64,000 nucleotides of DNA from Emmonsiellopsis sp. PD_33 (Eukaryota > Ascomycota > Eurotiomycetes > Onygenales > Ajellomycetaceae), in NCBI GenBank assembly GCA_032988165.1, contig JANTQF010000025.1, positions 150,595 through 214,594 of the forward strand. Reading direction: 5' to 3'. Both the position numbers and the translations under genes were made by a program. Shown in pieces: positions 1 through 10,201 of the stretch (positions are counted from its first letter, which is position 1; each line of letters opens with the position of its first letter). A model generated the notes under the pieces. The model was not told the origin of the DNA. It did no database searches and saw nothing but the letters and a program-made list of their open reading frames with translations.

Positions 1-2233
1 CGGGATGCTTAGCAAGTAGGTGTTTGATGCGCTTCAAGTATTGTGCCTTCACGAGTGTGCTCCGGGCTCGGGAAATTGACTCAGGAGCATACTGGAGGAT
101 GGTCCGCACTGCTTCCACCATATCACTTCCGCTCCGCTTGGCATCTGGAATATCGGAAAATAGTCGAGTGGTAATGGCCTTCAGTCTTTCTACGTCGAAA
201 ATTGACTGCCATGTCAGTTCCTTTATCCAGGCGATCACGGCCCCATATTTGTCGAGCTCTGCTTGGAAGCTGATCGTCAACATCTCAGGGTTGGCGACAC
301 CGCCGTCCATGCTGTATCCAACTGTGTCCTTCTCCAATTCCACGATAACTTGCTCAAAGGGAAGCTGCTGTCCATCACGGAGGATAGGGAGGTTGAAATA
401 TGCTTCTGTGTATACCGAGAGAAGCGGACGGAGTTCTAGTGGTACTGTATTTGTAGAGATGTTCACCATCACCTGCACAAAATTGCTGGTTATGTGCTCA
501 AAATGGATGAACAAGGGTGAATCTAATCCATTGGAGTCGACCAGTCTTTGAATGGGATTATCGGGATGACCCGCTTTGAGTGCAAGTCCAGATCTGGCAG
601 TTGTAGTCTTGATGAAAGGGATGGACTCTGTTCCTGGTACCTTAAATTTGGCTAGATCTTCCTGGGGAATCTCCTTGTCGTTTTCAGATTTGGCCTGCTC
701 CAGTTTCTCTGCCAACCGTTTCAGTCCCTCCTCACCTAGCGTTTTCTTTCGCTCTTCAATTCTGGCCTTTTCGTCCGCTTTCAGTTTGGCAGAAAGGTTT
801 TTAGATGGCGCACCTAGGACCGAAACATGTGGTGCTTCAGATATCCATTGTTTGATAAAGTTGCGCCACTGGTTGTCGTGCCATTTCTCCAGCTCATCGA
901 ATTCCTGGAGAGATCCGACATGGGCTAAAGTGGAGCCATCCCGTTTACCAAACAGGAAGTCGGTTATGGCATATCCTGAGAAAGAATAAGATGAAGATTC
1001 CGTCGCAAATTTCCAGCTCCTTCGTTGCCTATTTATGCATTCTCGCATATACTTCATATCGATTTCCTTTTGCATGGCCTCCTTTAGCACCTCGAAAAAC
1101 CGACTCTCGACTTGTGCTAACTTCTCGGTGGCTACGCTGGTGAGAGTGAAGCATATCTCCGTCCTGGGACTCTCAGTTGTCGAGTAATAAACGGCGCTCG
1201 TCAGCTGCTCTTTTTCAACAAGGGTATTTTCGAGGACCGTGGCGGCCGAACCGGCAAGATACATTAGAACCACGTTGAGCGCGCCACCTGTATTGGTTAG
1301 CTATGCTAAATGGTGCACATTTCCGGTGTGCCACTTACTTAGTAGCGGATCAGTGGCGTCTGGCCCTAGAAATCTAATCTCAATCTCTCCAAAATCCTCA
1401 TCCTCCTCTGGAAATTCTACCCTCTCAATGACCGATTTTTCCAAAGAGGGGATTTGTTTCGACTCTATCCACGGCCTCTTGAATTCCGAATCAGGACTAG
1501 GGATAATGTCCAATATAGTCCCCTCAAAGTCGTTCAAGATCTGAAGCATGTTTTCATGGTCTACTTCTCCAGCGAGAACTAAACACAGGTTTTTTGGCTG
1601 GTACATCTCCCGATGAAAGGCACGGATTCGTTCTGCCGTGAGGACACGGAGTTGTTCCATCATTCCACCAGTTTCGTATCGGAAGCCAATACCCTCGGGA
1701 TAAAGCAAACGTTTAGCTTTCAAATCTATCAACTCAGAAGAGTTATTCTGCACTCCTTGCATCTCCGAATAGACCACACCAGCATCATTACCAGTGCCAT
1801 CCACATGGTATACTTCGGTGTAGCAGCCTGCATCAGTCAATGTAGGGGCAATAACATGCTCCAGGTACACTGGCAAAATCTTAGCAAATCCCTCCCAACC
1901 AGCAGTGTCCAGTGTGTAGGCGGTATGATCTGTAGCGGTCCATGCATTTGTATTCGAATAAACTCTAGTGGCAAGCTTATCAAGGAACCCTTTATATTGG
2001 TAATTCCTGGAGCCCATGAAGCAGAGATGCTCCAAAGTGTGAGGCGCCCCGGAATCGTCATGGATCTCTGTGGCAAGGACGAAATAGCCATTAACTTTAG
2101 GGCCGGCCTTGTTGATAACGACGACCCTCATTCCTGTCCTTTCGGACACATATTGGGTGAAATAGTCAGGTGAATAGTCTGGCTTAAACTTTTGGAGTTG
2201 GCGAAAATAGTTCTTCTGGTCGGCTGAAGGCAT
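1..2233 (-). CDS. M16C zinc metalloprotease, 3' end outside the window
   Basis: Two exons are visible: 1339-2233 and 1-1287, joined by a 51-nt intron (GTAAGT donor, CTAAC branch site, CAG acceptor). Exon 2 stays open to the window edge, so the C-terminus is missing. The inverted zinc motif HxxEH lies at residues 65-69 (HTLEH), and a downstream YSEMQG holds the probable third ligand Glu157, with spacing like the presequence-protease (M16C) branch. Exon 2 carries the degenerate second half of the M16 fold, including a charged helical stretch rich in Lys and Glu. The best family match is the uncharacterised yeast YOL098C/S. pombe SPACUNK4.12c group, peptidases of unknown substrate. There is no obvious N-terminal targeting signal. 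The start ATG is the first in the frame and follows an A-rich context. Family assignment is firm; substrate and location are unknown. Confidence 0.9.
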
Positions 2234-2935
2234 CTTGACCTGGCTTGCAGCTCCGTAAAGGATATTGCGGAGATGTAAAGCAGGTGTGCGTTTTAAGTAC
2301 TAACAGTTATTAGCTAAACTGATCCAGGGAATCGAGTATGAACTGATAACTGAATTATAGAAGTTGCTTTTGGGTGGAGGCCCCCTGTACCCCAAGGCCA
2401 GATACACCCACCCTCCTTCCCCTCCCCCCCACAGTTGATATATTTACCAAGGGTAGTAGACGAGGGCAAACATGAATAAAAACGTGCTGTAGGCTTCTAC
2501 ACAAATAACCCACACGGATGGAAGGCCGTGGGAAGGGAATTGGCAACGCATAGAGCTAACACATCCAGGCAGGAACTTGATGGAGGGGTAAAATGCGGGA
2601 CAGCTGAGCGTGGTCAAGGGACACCACACCGGCTTGGTAGATTGAATAGAAATGCCATTCGACTTACCTTAGCAATCGTACTCAAGATGCTGCTTCTTGG
2701 AGAGAAAAACAGTGTGGTTTTCTACCTTGCAAGAAGGTAGGACTTGCGGTGAGAAATTTCTTGAACAGCACCAGTCGAGCCTCGCAGTCTGGTGTGCGGG
2801 ATGTAGAATCTGCGAGTTCTTGTTAGAGCAAACACAGTATTTAAACATGAGTAAGCCTTACCTTGGATTTAGACAGCAGTCGGCCAATTCAATGTGCCTC
2901 ATGTCCAGGTTCTCACAGGGCTCTCAGGAGGTGTT
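2234..2935. other. Intergenic region with intron-like signals on the minus strand
   Basis: No convincing coding sequence. On the minus strand there are consensus donors (GTAAGG near 2855, GTAAGT near 2668), a CTAAC branch-like site near 2824 and a CGCAG acceptor near 2812. These could be introns in the 5' leader of the metalloprotease or in the 3' end of a transcript from the small ORF upstream. A run of C and G tracts lies near 2385-2435. Confidence 0.4.
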
Positions 2936-3112
2936 TTAAATATCAGAACCAGCAGCCTCGCGGGACGAGCTGGTCTTGGCGCCGGGCTGCGGCTCCGCCT
3001 GATCGACTTGCTCCATCATGCTGACCTGGCCAAACATCAACAGCCCGTCCACAATCTCCAACCCAGCATACGAAGAACCAGAGCTTTCTCCGAACTGGCT
3101 GCCATTTGCCAT
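2936..3112 (-). CDS. Possible 58-residue protein, divergent from ZW10
   Basis: An open frame of 59 codons including the stop, starting with ATG in the context AATAATG and reading MANGSQFGESSGSS, then a more hydrophobic segment (GLEIVDGLLMFG), then an acidic and Ser-rich tail ending AAGSDI. It begins 112 nt from the ZW10 start on the opposite strand, so the two would share a promoter. The composition (ordered amphipathic middle, disordered tail) looks more protein-like than chance, and its GC content is higher than that of the surrounding intergenic DNA. I do not recognise the family. It could instead be the first exon of a longer, spliced transcript or be untranslated. Confidence 0.4.
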   Translation of the reverse strand: MANGSQFGESSGSSYAGLEIVDGLLMFGQVSMMEQVDQAEPQPGAKTSSSREAAGSDI

Positions 3113-3224
3113 TATTTAATTAATCCAATGAATTTCACATTGGGGTCTTGTTGAGCTTTCCACTTATTTCTGAAGCTCCGACCACCGATCATTCCGCGGA
3201 CCAATATCAACATCCAACCTCACA

Positions 3225-5924
3225 ATGCCCGGAAAGGTTCACGACAATGCGGTCTCTCAAGCGCTTCTTAAATTCCTGACAGATGGGTCATTTCCAGAAA
3301 CTGAGGATCTTGTTTCTGCCGAATTCCCCCCGACCGCAGCCGCCAAACAGCTCAGCCAGATATCCAAGGCGAGGGAGGAGGTTAAGGTATATAGCTCCAT
3401 TCGCGACCCTATGTGGTCTAATTACATTTAACTGTGACTAACTGGAGTTCTCTAAATAGAACGAAATATGCACCCTTAGTCAAGAATCTGCGTCCGACGT
3501 TGATGGGTGGATATCTCAGGCAAAGCAACTCCATGAGGACATTGAGCGGTCACGTTCGACGGCAAGAGAGATTGTTAGGCAACACGAAAAGGGCCAACAG
3601 CTTCAAAGCGAGGTTACAGATGCCGCAAGTAAGGTTGAGCTACTGCAGACGGAAATCGAGTTTAACGAGGCAGTGACGCGGAACTTGGAGGATATCCGTA
3701 CCATCGATCGTCGCATAACTTCGGTGCAGTCTGCGATTGAACAAGACGACCTTGAAACCGCTCTCGGGCTTTTTGAAGAGATAGAAATGCTGCTGAAAAC
3801 TACGGGGCTGCCATCGACCACCCCTGTACTCCGAATCCTGTCTCAAAGCGCGATCGAGTTGAGGAACACGTTGACAGCCGTACTACGGCAAAAATGGAAT
3901 TCGATGGTTACAGTTGATCCTAGTTTGGGGCAAATAACCATTCCAATTGATAACCCTGGTGCGTTTATGATATGCTTGCTTGATTGCGCTTGTTTTCTCC
4001 TCATACTAACTGGTTAATAAGATTCTCCCGCTAGCATAGGGAAGGTCCTCGCCGCACTTGGAAGATTAGACTTGCTTGGCTCTATAGTCGACTCTTTGTA
4101 CAAAGATATATACTCAGGTATATTGAGCCCGGTTCTACTATCAACTGGTGCGGAAACACGTACCCTCTCACACGACGGAGACTCAGTTCGAGTCCTTCCA
4201 CCGTCATCCTCTATCGGACCCGCCGATATTTTCGATATCCTTCTGTCCTTTCTGAAATACCTTCAAGAACGTCTTCCGCCTGCAGTTACAGATTCTCTTA
4301 CTGCGAAGCTGGTGCCTCCTATGGTTTCGACTCTGGTGTCAAAAAAGCTTTCCCCGTCAATTCCGTCGGGTCTGGATGGAATGGTAGAATTCCAAGGGAT
4401 ATTGGACCGGGCTCACAAGTTTGGACAGGATCTGGGCGCAATTGGGTGTCCCGGGTCAGACGAACTAATATTGTTTGCGCAGCAAGTATCCCATTTATGG
4501 CCCAATCAACGTCGGGATAAATCACTAGATGAAGTACGAGCTATTCTTTCTGCGAGCGCGGGACAGACCAGAGAGGTGGAAAGAGTGGAGACTGAGCAGG
4601 TATCCCAGAAGGACAATATATTTGCTGAAAATTCCCATGATGATTGGGATGCTGGGTGGGCCAGTGATAATGAACAGCCCACTGGTACCACCGCTCCAAA
4701 GGAAACTTCTAATGATGATGACGATTTCAGCGCCTGGGACGAACCCGAGGCTGCAGAAGAACCAACAGAAGAATCAAGCAAGGCGAAGCCCAACGACGAT
4801 GAAGACGATGACGGCGCCGATGCATGGGGTTGGGGTGACGATGACGAGGAAGAGAATACAGCCCCAGCTTTTGAGCCAGCGGGTCACGTAAACGGAAATG
4901 GAGATGGGGAAAGTTCCCCCCGCCGTGAAGTTACCCTGAGAGAATGTTACACTATTACCGATGTACCAGATGCAATCCTCGGTATAATTGTCAGTCTCGT
5001 TTCAGATGCCGAAAAGCTTGCATCCCCTGAGTGAGTTCATCTTTCCTTCTGCAGTTCACCATTTCTGGAATTAACATTGTCCCATGAAGATATTCGAACC
5101 TACAAATTGCCCCATCTGGGCCTGCTCTGCTGGAGATCCCTACTCTGGTCATTGCAATGTTCAAGGCTGTAGCACCAATGTTTTACTCTCAGAAATTCAA
5201 CGGCGGCCAAATGTACCTTTACAACGACAGCATATATTTTGCGGAACAGCTACGGCACCTAATAGAGGAGCGCAATCTTCCCAGGCTGAAACCCGACATC
5301 GAGGCTATCGAAGTATTTGGGAAAATCGCCTATGGCAAGGAAATGGAATCGCAACGTACTATCCTGTCTGATCTACTAGACGGGAGCCAAGGGTTTACCA
5401 CCTGCTCTGAGCAGCCATATCTTGGACAGTGTGAGAAGGCAGTCAGTGCAACAGTCGATAGGGTGCAGGACGTTTACAAAGAGTGGAGCTCCATCCTGTC
5501 ACAGTCGGCTCTGCTTCAATCGGTAGGTTCGTTATTGTCGACTGTCATTAATAGAATGATTATCAATATCGAGGACCTTAGCGACATTTCGGATGCCGAG
5601 TCGCAGCGGCTTGCAGGGTTTTGCAACCAGATATCGAAACTTGAGAATTTGTTCTTGCCAAAACTGCAGCCTGGACAGGACGCGGGCGGCCAAGAAACAC
5701 TGCCAATGACCGCGATGTACGTCCCGAGTTGGTTGAAGTTCCAGTACCTGACCAATATCCTGGAGAGCTCGTTAGCAGATATCAAATATCTGTGGACTGA
5801 AGGCGAATTGAAGCTTGAATTTACTCCAGCGGAAGTGGCAGATTTGATTACGGCGCTATTTGCCGATTCGGAGCATCGAAGGAGGGCGCTCAATGAGATT
5901 CGGAGGACATCGAGGACATCTTAG
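3225..5924 (+). CDS. ZW10 family protein, Dsl1/NRZ tethering complex subunit
   Basis: Four exons (3225-3386, 3460-3958, 4022-5030, 5090-5924) give 834 residues with all phases consistent. The N-terminal part is a predicted coiled coil. The middle, around DIFDILLSFLKYLQERLP and the following KLSPSIP, is typical of ZW10. An acidic, Trp/Asp-rich low-complexity insert lies at about residues 430-500 (repeated DDW, DDD, DAWGWG), and the C-terminal helical domain contains EWSSILSQSALLQSVGSLL. In fungi and animals ZW10/Dsl1 proteins tether COPI vesicles returning from Golgi to ER; animal ZW10 also acts at kinetochores. The third acceptor is set at 5088-5089 because an earlier AG would leave a 24-nt intron. 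Family call is strong; a kinetochore role in fungi is doubtful. Confidence 0.9.
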
Positions 5925-6210
5925 GCTATTTAACATGTCGGTAATTCACATACCCAGTCTTATTTTATCGAAAGCAATAATAATGCTTCATGGCATTTCT
6001 GTCTTCCGGCACTTGGATCTGTTAGCTCGAAATTGATCTAGATTTGGCTTTGGCCGAACTGCACACTTTGCCGTAGCGTCTCCCGTAAAAAAATTTCCCA
6101 CACCAACCCCAAAGGTCCTGCAAGCCGACAACAACGTCGACGATACTGACTTATTCGGATTGGAATAGCGGGTGCTAGTAGTTTTGCACCTTACTGCCAA
6201 TACCGCAAAA

Positions 6211-7762
6211 ATGGACGAAATGCGGGATATCTCTCCAGAAGCCGGCGCATCTGCGTCGCAACCGGCCCAGAGACAGGTGCGATTGAAGCTCACATCCCGC
6301 CATGATGATATAGCTCTTCCAGAGAATACGGGGCCGATTCTTGTGCCTACCGGTAAGTCCCATTGTCGAAATTTGATTATAAGCTAATGAGATTGAAATC
6401 ATCACTGACAAATTTGTGTGCCTGCTTCCTTTTATTTAAGGTCTGCGAAGATACGCCCTCTCAACCCTCGTGAACAACCTCCTCAGCTCAGAAAAACCAA
6501 TACCGTTTGAATTTTTGATAAACGGAACTTACCTCCGTACCTCGATCGACGAGTACTTGACAGCTAACGGAATCTCGGCCGAAACCACGCTCGACGTTGA
6601 ATATGTCCGCGCCCTTGTCCCGCCGCTTCATGTCGCTTCATTTCAGCATGACGACTGGGTGAGCGCGGTGGATGTATTGTCTAGCACTTCGGCGGCTGGA
6701 GGATCCCGGGTAAAGCCAGGGCAGGAAAGGATACTGTCAGCAAGCTACGATGGTCTATTGCGGATGTGGAATATGTCGTCTGAGACCATTGCCGTGTCTC
6801 CATCTGCGGGCGAGGGGGGTCATACCATGTCGATCAAATGTGCGCGGATGGTTTCGCCGAACCAAATCGTTTCCTCCGGATTAGATCGTACCGTCAGACT
6901 GTGGAAATATACCGAGAGTGAGGATGGGTTTTCGGCAACTATCACACCCCAGATTGAGCTGTACGGACACAAGGGCAGCGTCGACTCAGTGGCCGCACAC
7001 GCCCAGTCGAATCGGATATTATCTGCATCCGCAGACCACGCGGTGGGATTCTGGTCGACGAAGAAATCAGACGCACCCGCTGCGCCCGAGAGCCTGCTCC
7101 CATCGAATACTGCGAGAAGCTCGAAGAGGCGGAAACTCAACACCTCCGTCAGCACGCCGCAGCGGGGCCCGCTCGCGCTCATGAAAGCGCATACCGCACC
7201 GGTTTCTGCTGCCATCTTTGACGCAAAGGATTCTACAGTCGGCTACTCGACATCATGGGACCATTCGCTACGGACATGGGATCTTGTAACTGCCGCACTA
7301 GTGGACACACGAACGACCTCCCACTCACTATTATCCGTCGCGCACCTGCCAGAACTCAGCTTGCTCGCGGCAGGAACCGCTGCGAGACATATTACCCTCA
7401 TCGACCCGCGCGCTTCAGCGACTACTGTCTCCGCACTGACGTTGCGAGGACACACCAATGCCGTCGTGTCTCTTGCGCGGGATCCAAATAGTACCTATGG
7501 CCTGATCAGTGCCAGCCATGATGGGACGTGTCGGATATGGGATGTGCGGTCTACGAAGACGGATAAGGACGGGGTTATGGGGGAGAGTATCTATTCGATT
7601 CCGAGGAAGAGTGCGGAGGGCGTTGGGAAGCGGGTTGGTGGGGAGGGGGTTAAGGTGTTTGATGTCTGCTGGGATAAGACGGTGGGGATTGTTAGTGCGG
7701 GTGAGGATAAAATGATCCAGATTAATAGGGGAGAGGGAGTTATGCCCGCTGGAGAGAAGTAG
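6211..7762 (+). CDS. YTM1: Ribosome biogenesis WD-repeat protein Ytm1 (WDR12)
   Basis: Two exons (6211-6352 and 6441-7762) encode 487 residues. The first 90 residues form an NLE domain ([18 protein letters not shown], then [20 protein letters not shown]). A seven-bladed WD40 propeller follows, with recognisable blade ends such as [20 protein letters not shown] and CRIWDVRS. Ytm1 joins Erb1 and Nop7 in the nucleolar PeBoW complex; its NLE domain is gripped by the AAA ATPase Rea1/Mdn1, which removes the complex from pre-60S particles. A basic patch (SSKRRKLN) between blades could serve nuclear import. The start is placed at the ATG with the better context (CAAAATGG). An in-frame ATG 39 nt upstream is possible but less likely. 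Confidence 0.93.
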
Positions 7763-8050
7763 GGGGCTTTGTTTCATGTATTTTTGATGGTGGGCGTAAT
7801 TGAAGTTAAAGTACTATTATGTTTTTTAAAGAAGGATTTTAAACCTGTTGCTGCTGCATCCTTACTTCTGCATTTCTGCGTCTGTCACTTCATCTAGTCA
7901 TCCACGTAAAAAAGAAAGTTTTCCCGCTAGAAAAGTGTTTATATAACTGCCAAGTCTATTTATACAATACAAATTTTGAATATTAACGCCGTTGAAGAAA
8001 TCCCCCCACATACAATATCGAAACAATAAGCCCAAAACCCAAACATCGAA

Positions 8051-8772
8051 TTAACGTGGCCCCTTGAGTCCGAGTCTCCGGTTGAGCTTGTTGAGTTTGA
8101 TGGGAGTTTTGACCTATAAATCCTCGTTAGTAAGTTACTCATAATGATGTCGAAACATATTCCGCAACCCCAATGGTCCCCTCCCATCTACAGCGCTCTC
8201 TGGGAAGAGCGTAGACGCCCCAAAAACCGCCACCTGGTGGGAAAAGTCCCGTCATAGAATAGGTAAATCCTCACCTGTGATCTCGTATTCTGTCCACGAA
8301 CGGGCAAACCCAACGCATGCCGTCTACCTCTGTAAGTACCCGTATCCTTCAGCCTTCGAATATCCTCCAAGATCTGTCGTCGCAGGTCGTTTTCAATCTT
8401 CATATCCGTCAGCGCAGCCGTCAGGTTGAGCACTTGTTTGTTCGCCAGGTCGGAGATTTTCGCGGTCTCGTGTACGTAGTGGCGGGCCATCAGTTTGCTG
8501 CAGGTGAGCGGGCCGATGCCGAAGAAGGATTGGAGCGCTTGCTGTTGGGCCGGATTGGGTTGTTAGAGTTAGGGTAGAAATGTAGGCACAAAAGAGACTG
8601 CTTAACGGTCTTGTAGCGGTGGGAAGGTGGTTTGCTTGCCTTGACGAGCTGTCGCTCGGGGAAGTTGATGCCGAGGAGGAAGACCTTGAGGAGATGTTAG
8701 CGGTTGCGCGGAGAGCAATTGGGTTCAGGAATAGAAAGTTCAAGAAGTCGGATGTAGGGTATATCTTACCAT
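8051..8772 (-). CDS. SWS2: Mitochondrial small-subunit ribosomal protein uS13m
   Basis: Four exons (8770-8772, 8640-8684, 8275-8541, 8051-8113) give 125 residues. Exon 1 is only the ATG; the GTAAGA donor follows immediately. Intron 2 begins AAG|GCAAGC, so it is a GC-AG intron; the joined protein FPERQLVK-QALQSFFGIGP aligns with the invariant S13 helix and GIG turn, and a GT donor five bases upstream would delete two conserved residues. S13 signatures include the GIGP hairpin, NDLRRQILEDIRRLKDTG, YRGRRHALGLPVRGQNTRS and a basic tail. Length fits yeast Sws2. It binds the head of the mitochondrial small ribosomal subunit. No classical presequence is seen, as in its yeast counterpart. Confidence 0.88.
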
Positions 8773-9020
8773 TTTGGCGACAGGGCGTTCTCTCGATCTC
8801 TGGCGTGGATAACGGCAACCCAATGCGTCGGGGATGTCGTTTCGCGCTGTTCCTGGAGCCGGATGACATTTCTTGATGCCCGGAACAAAGTTGGCCCGTG
8901 CCGCATAGTGGTGTTTCGGACATAACAACTTCCCCCAAGAAGCAAGCTGGCCTCCTCCACCCTCGCCATTGTCCGGTGTATTCTTTGATATCGACAGTCT
9001 CCCCCATATCCGTTGCAGTC
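8773..9020. promoter_or_regulatory. Divergent promoter between uS13m and cyclophilin B
   Basis: 248 bp separate the two start codons. No canonical TATA box is clear. A CT-rich patch (tcttctcattctcacctcgctcctc-like) lies just inside the cyclophilin start, and CTCCCCC occurs about 20 nt before it. Shared control is an inference from spacing only. Confidence 0.5.
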
Positions 9021-10029
9021 ATGGCGCCCCTAAAGCGTCTTCTCATTCTCACCTCGCTCCTCATCGTGGGCGCCATCCTCTTCCTTGGTCAGACCGTGGA
9101 AGCTAAGGGCCCCAAGGTCACCAACAAGGTGGGCTGACTCGAGCTTCATCCGGATTGAGTCTGTTGGACTAACAACTTCCGTATAGGTCTACTTCGACAT
9201 TGAGCATGGAGATAAACCTCTCGGACGAGTTGTTCTCGGACTTTATGGAAAGACTGTCCCCAAGGTGGGTGATTCCCGAGCTCGCTATATAACTACATTA
9301 CCCCAGGATTGACACTGACATGTGGTTTCAACGTATGACAGACCGCGGAAAACTTCCGGTAGGAAGACGTAATTGTTCAGTGAGCATTGATAACTTGGAA
9401 ACTGACTATAACCTCTCAGGGCTCTGGCCACTGGCGAGAAGGGCTTCGGATATGAGGGCTCCACCTTCCACCGAGTTATTAAGGATTTCATGATCCAGGG
9501 TGGTGACTTCACCAAGGGCGATGGTTAGCTGTTATCTCACTTGATTTCATGATCACGTCATGCTAATATTATGCGTGAAGGCACCGGTGGAAAGTCCATC
9601 TACGGCGAGAAGTTCGCTGATGAGAACTTCAAGCTGCGGCACACCAAGAAGGGTCTTCTGAGTACGTCACATATGCGCCCCTATCCTCAAGGTCCATTAG
9701 TGGGATGGTATCGATTGACAATCACTCTATCAGGTATGGCAAATGCCGGAAAGGACACCAACGGCTCTCAATTCTTTATCACAACCGCGATCACGAGGTT
9801 AGTATCCCCGAGGCAATTGATATGTTTAAACAGCACTTACAAATTATTTAGCTGGCTCGATGGACGTCACGTCGTCTTCGGTGAAGTTCTTGAGGGCTAT
9901 GATATTGTCGACCAGATCCAAAACGTACAAAAGGCCCCCGGCGACAAACCCGTCGAGACCGTCAAGATCGCGAAGAGCGGCGAGTTAGACATGCCCGCTG
10001 AGGAAGGTACTGCTCACGAGGATCTCTAG
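9021..10029 (+). CDS. ER-type cyclophilin B (peptidyl-prolyl cis-trans isomerase)
   Basis: Seven exons (9021-9128, 9187-9264, 9342-9358, 9420-9523, 9581-9661, 9734-9797, 9852-10029) give 209 residues. Residues 1-28 are a signal peptide (basic start, long hydrophobic run, VEAK cleavage region). The isomerase domain shows [15 protein letters not shown] with the catalytic Arg86, the [14 protein letters not shown] segment, and the cyclosporin-contact Trp in [10 protein letters not shown]. Family knowledge: secretory cyclophilins assist folding in the ER lumen. The protein ends AHEDL, close to the HDEL/HEEL retention signals of fungal ER cyclophilins. An extra intron inside exon 7 would replace this tail (see the alternative exon). 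Exon 3 is only 17 nt. Confidence 0.93.
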
Positions 10030-10136
10030 ACATCTTTTGAAACAATTTCGTTTGCCACCATGCTCCATGCTCTTCCGATACAGCACCTTAGCTCTAGCAT
10101 TGACTGATGATGCTCTGATTCATTTTTACTCTCAAG

Positions 10137-10201
10137 GCCAACGCGGACCCATCCCCCAATTCATCGAGAAGATCAAGCAGCAGATACCACAGAACAACTA
10201 G
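10137..10201 (+). other. Alternative last exon of the cyclophilin gene
   Basis: If the GTACTG donor at 10007 is used with the acceptor CTCAAG ending at 10136 (pyrimidine tract and TGACTGA branch-like site upstream), the frame passes from PAEEG into QRGPIPQFIEKIKQQIPQNN and then TAG. The total would be 223 residues with all phases consistent. The open, charged, helix-like reading here, in a stretch otherwise expected to be 3' UTR, supports real coding use. This product loses the HEDL end. Confidence 0.6.

Noticed and set aside
5031..5054. 24-nt intron in ZW10 using the first CAG acceptor
   Set aside because: Too short to splice; the acceptor at 5088-5089 restores the frame and homology.
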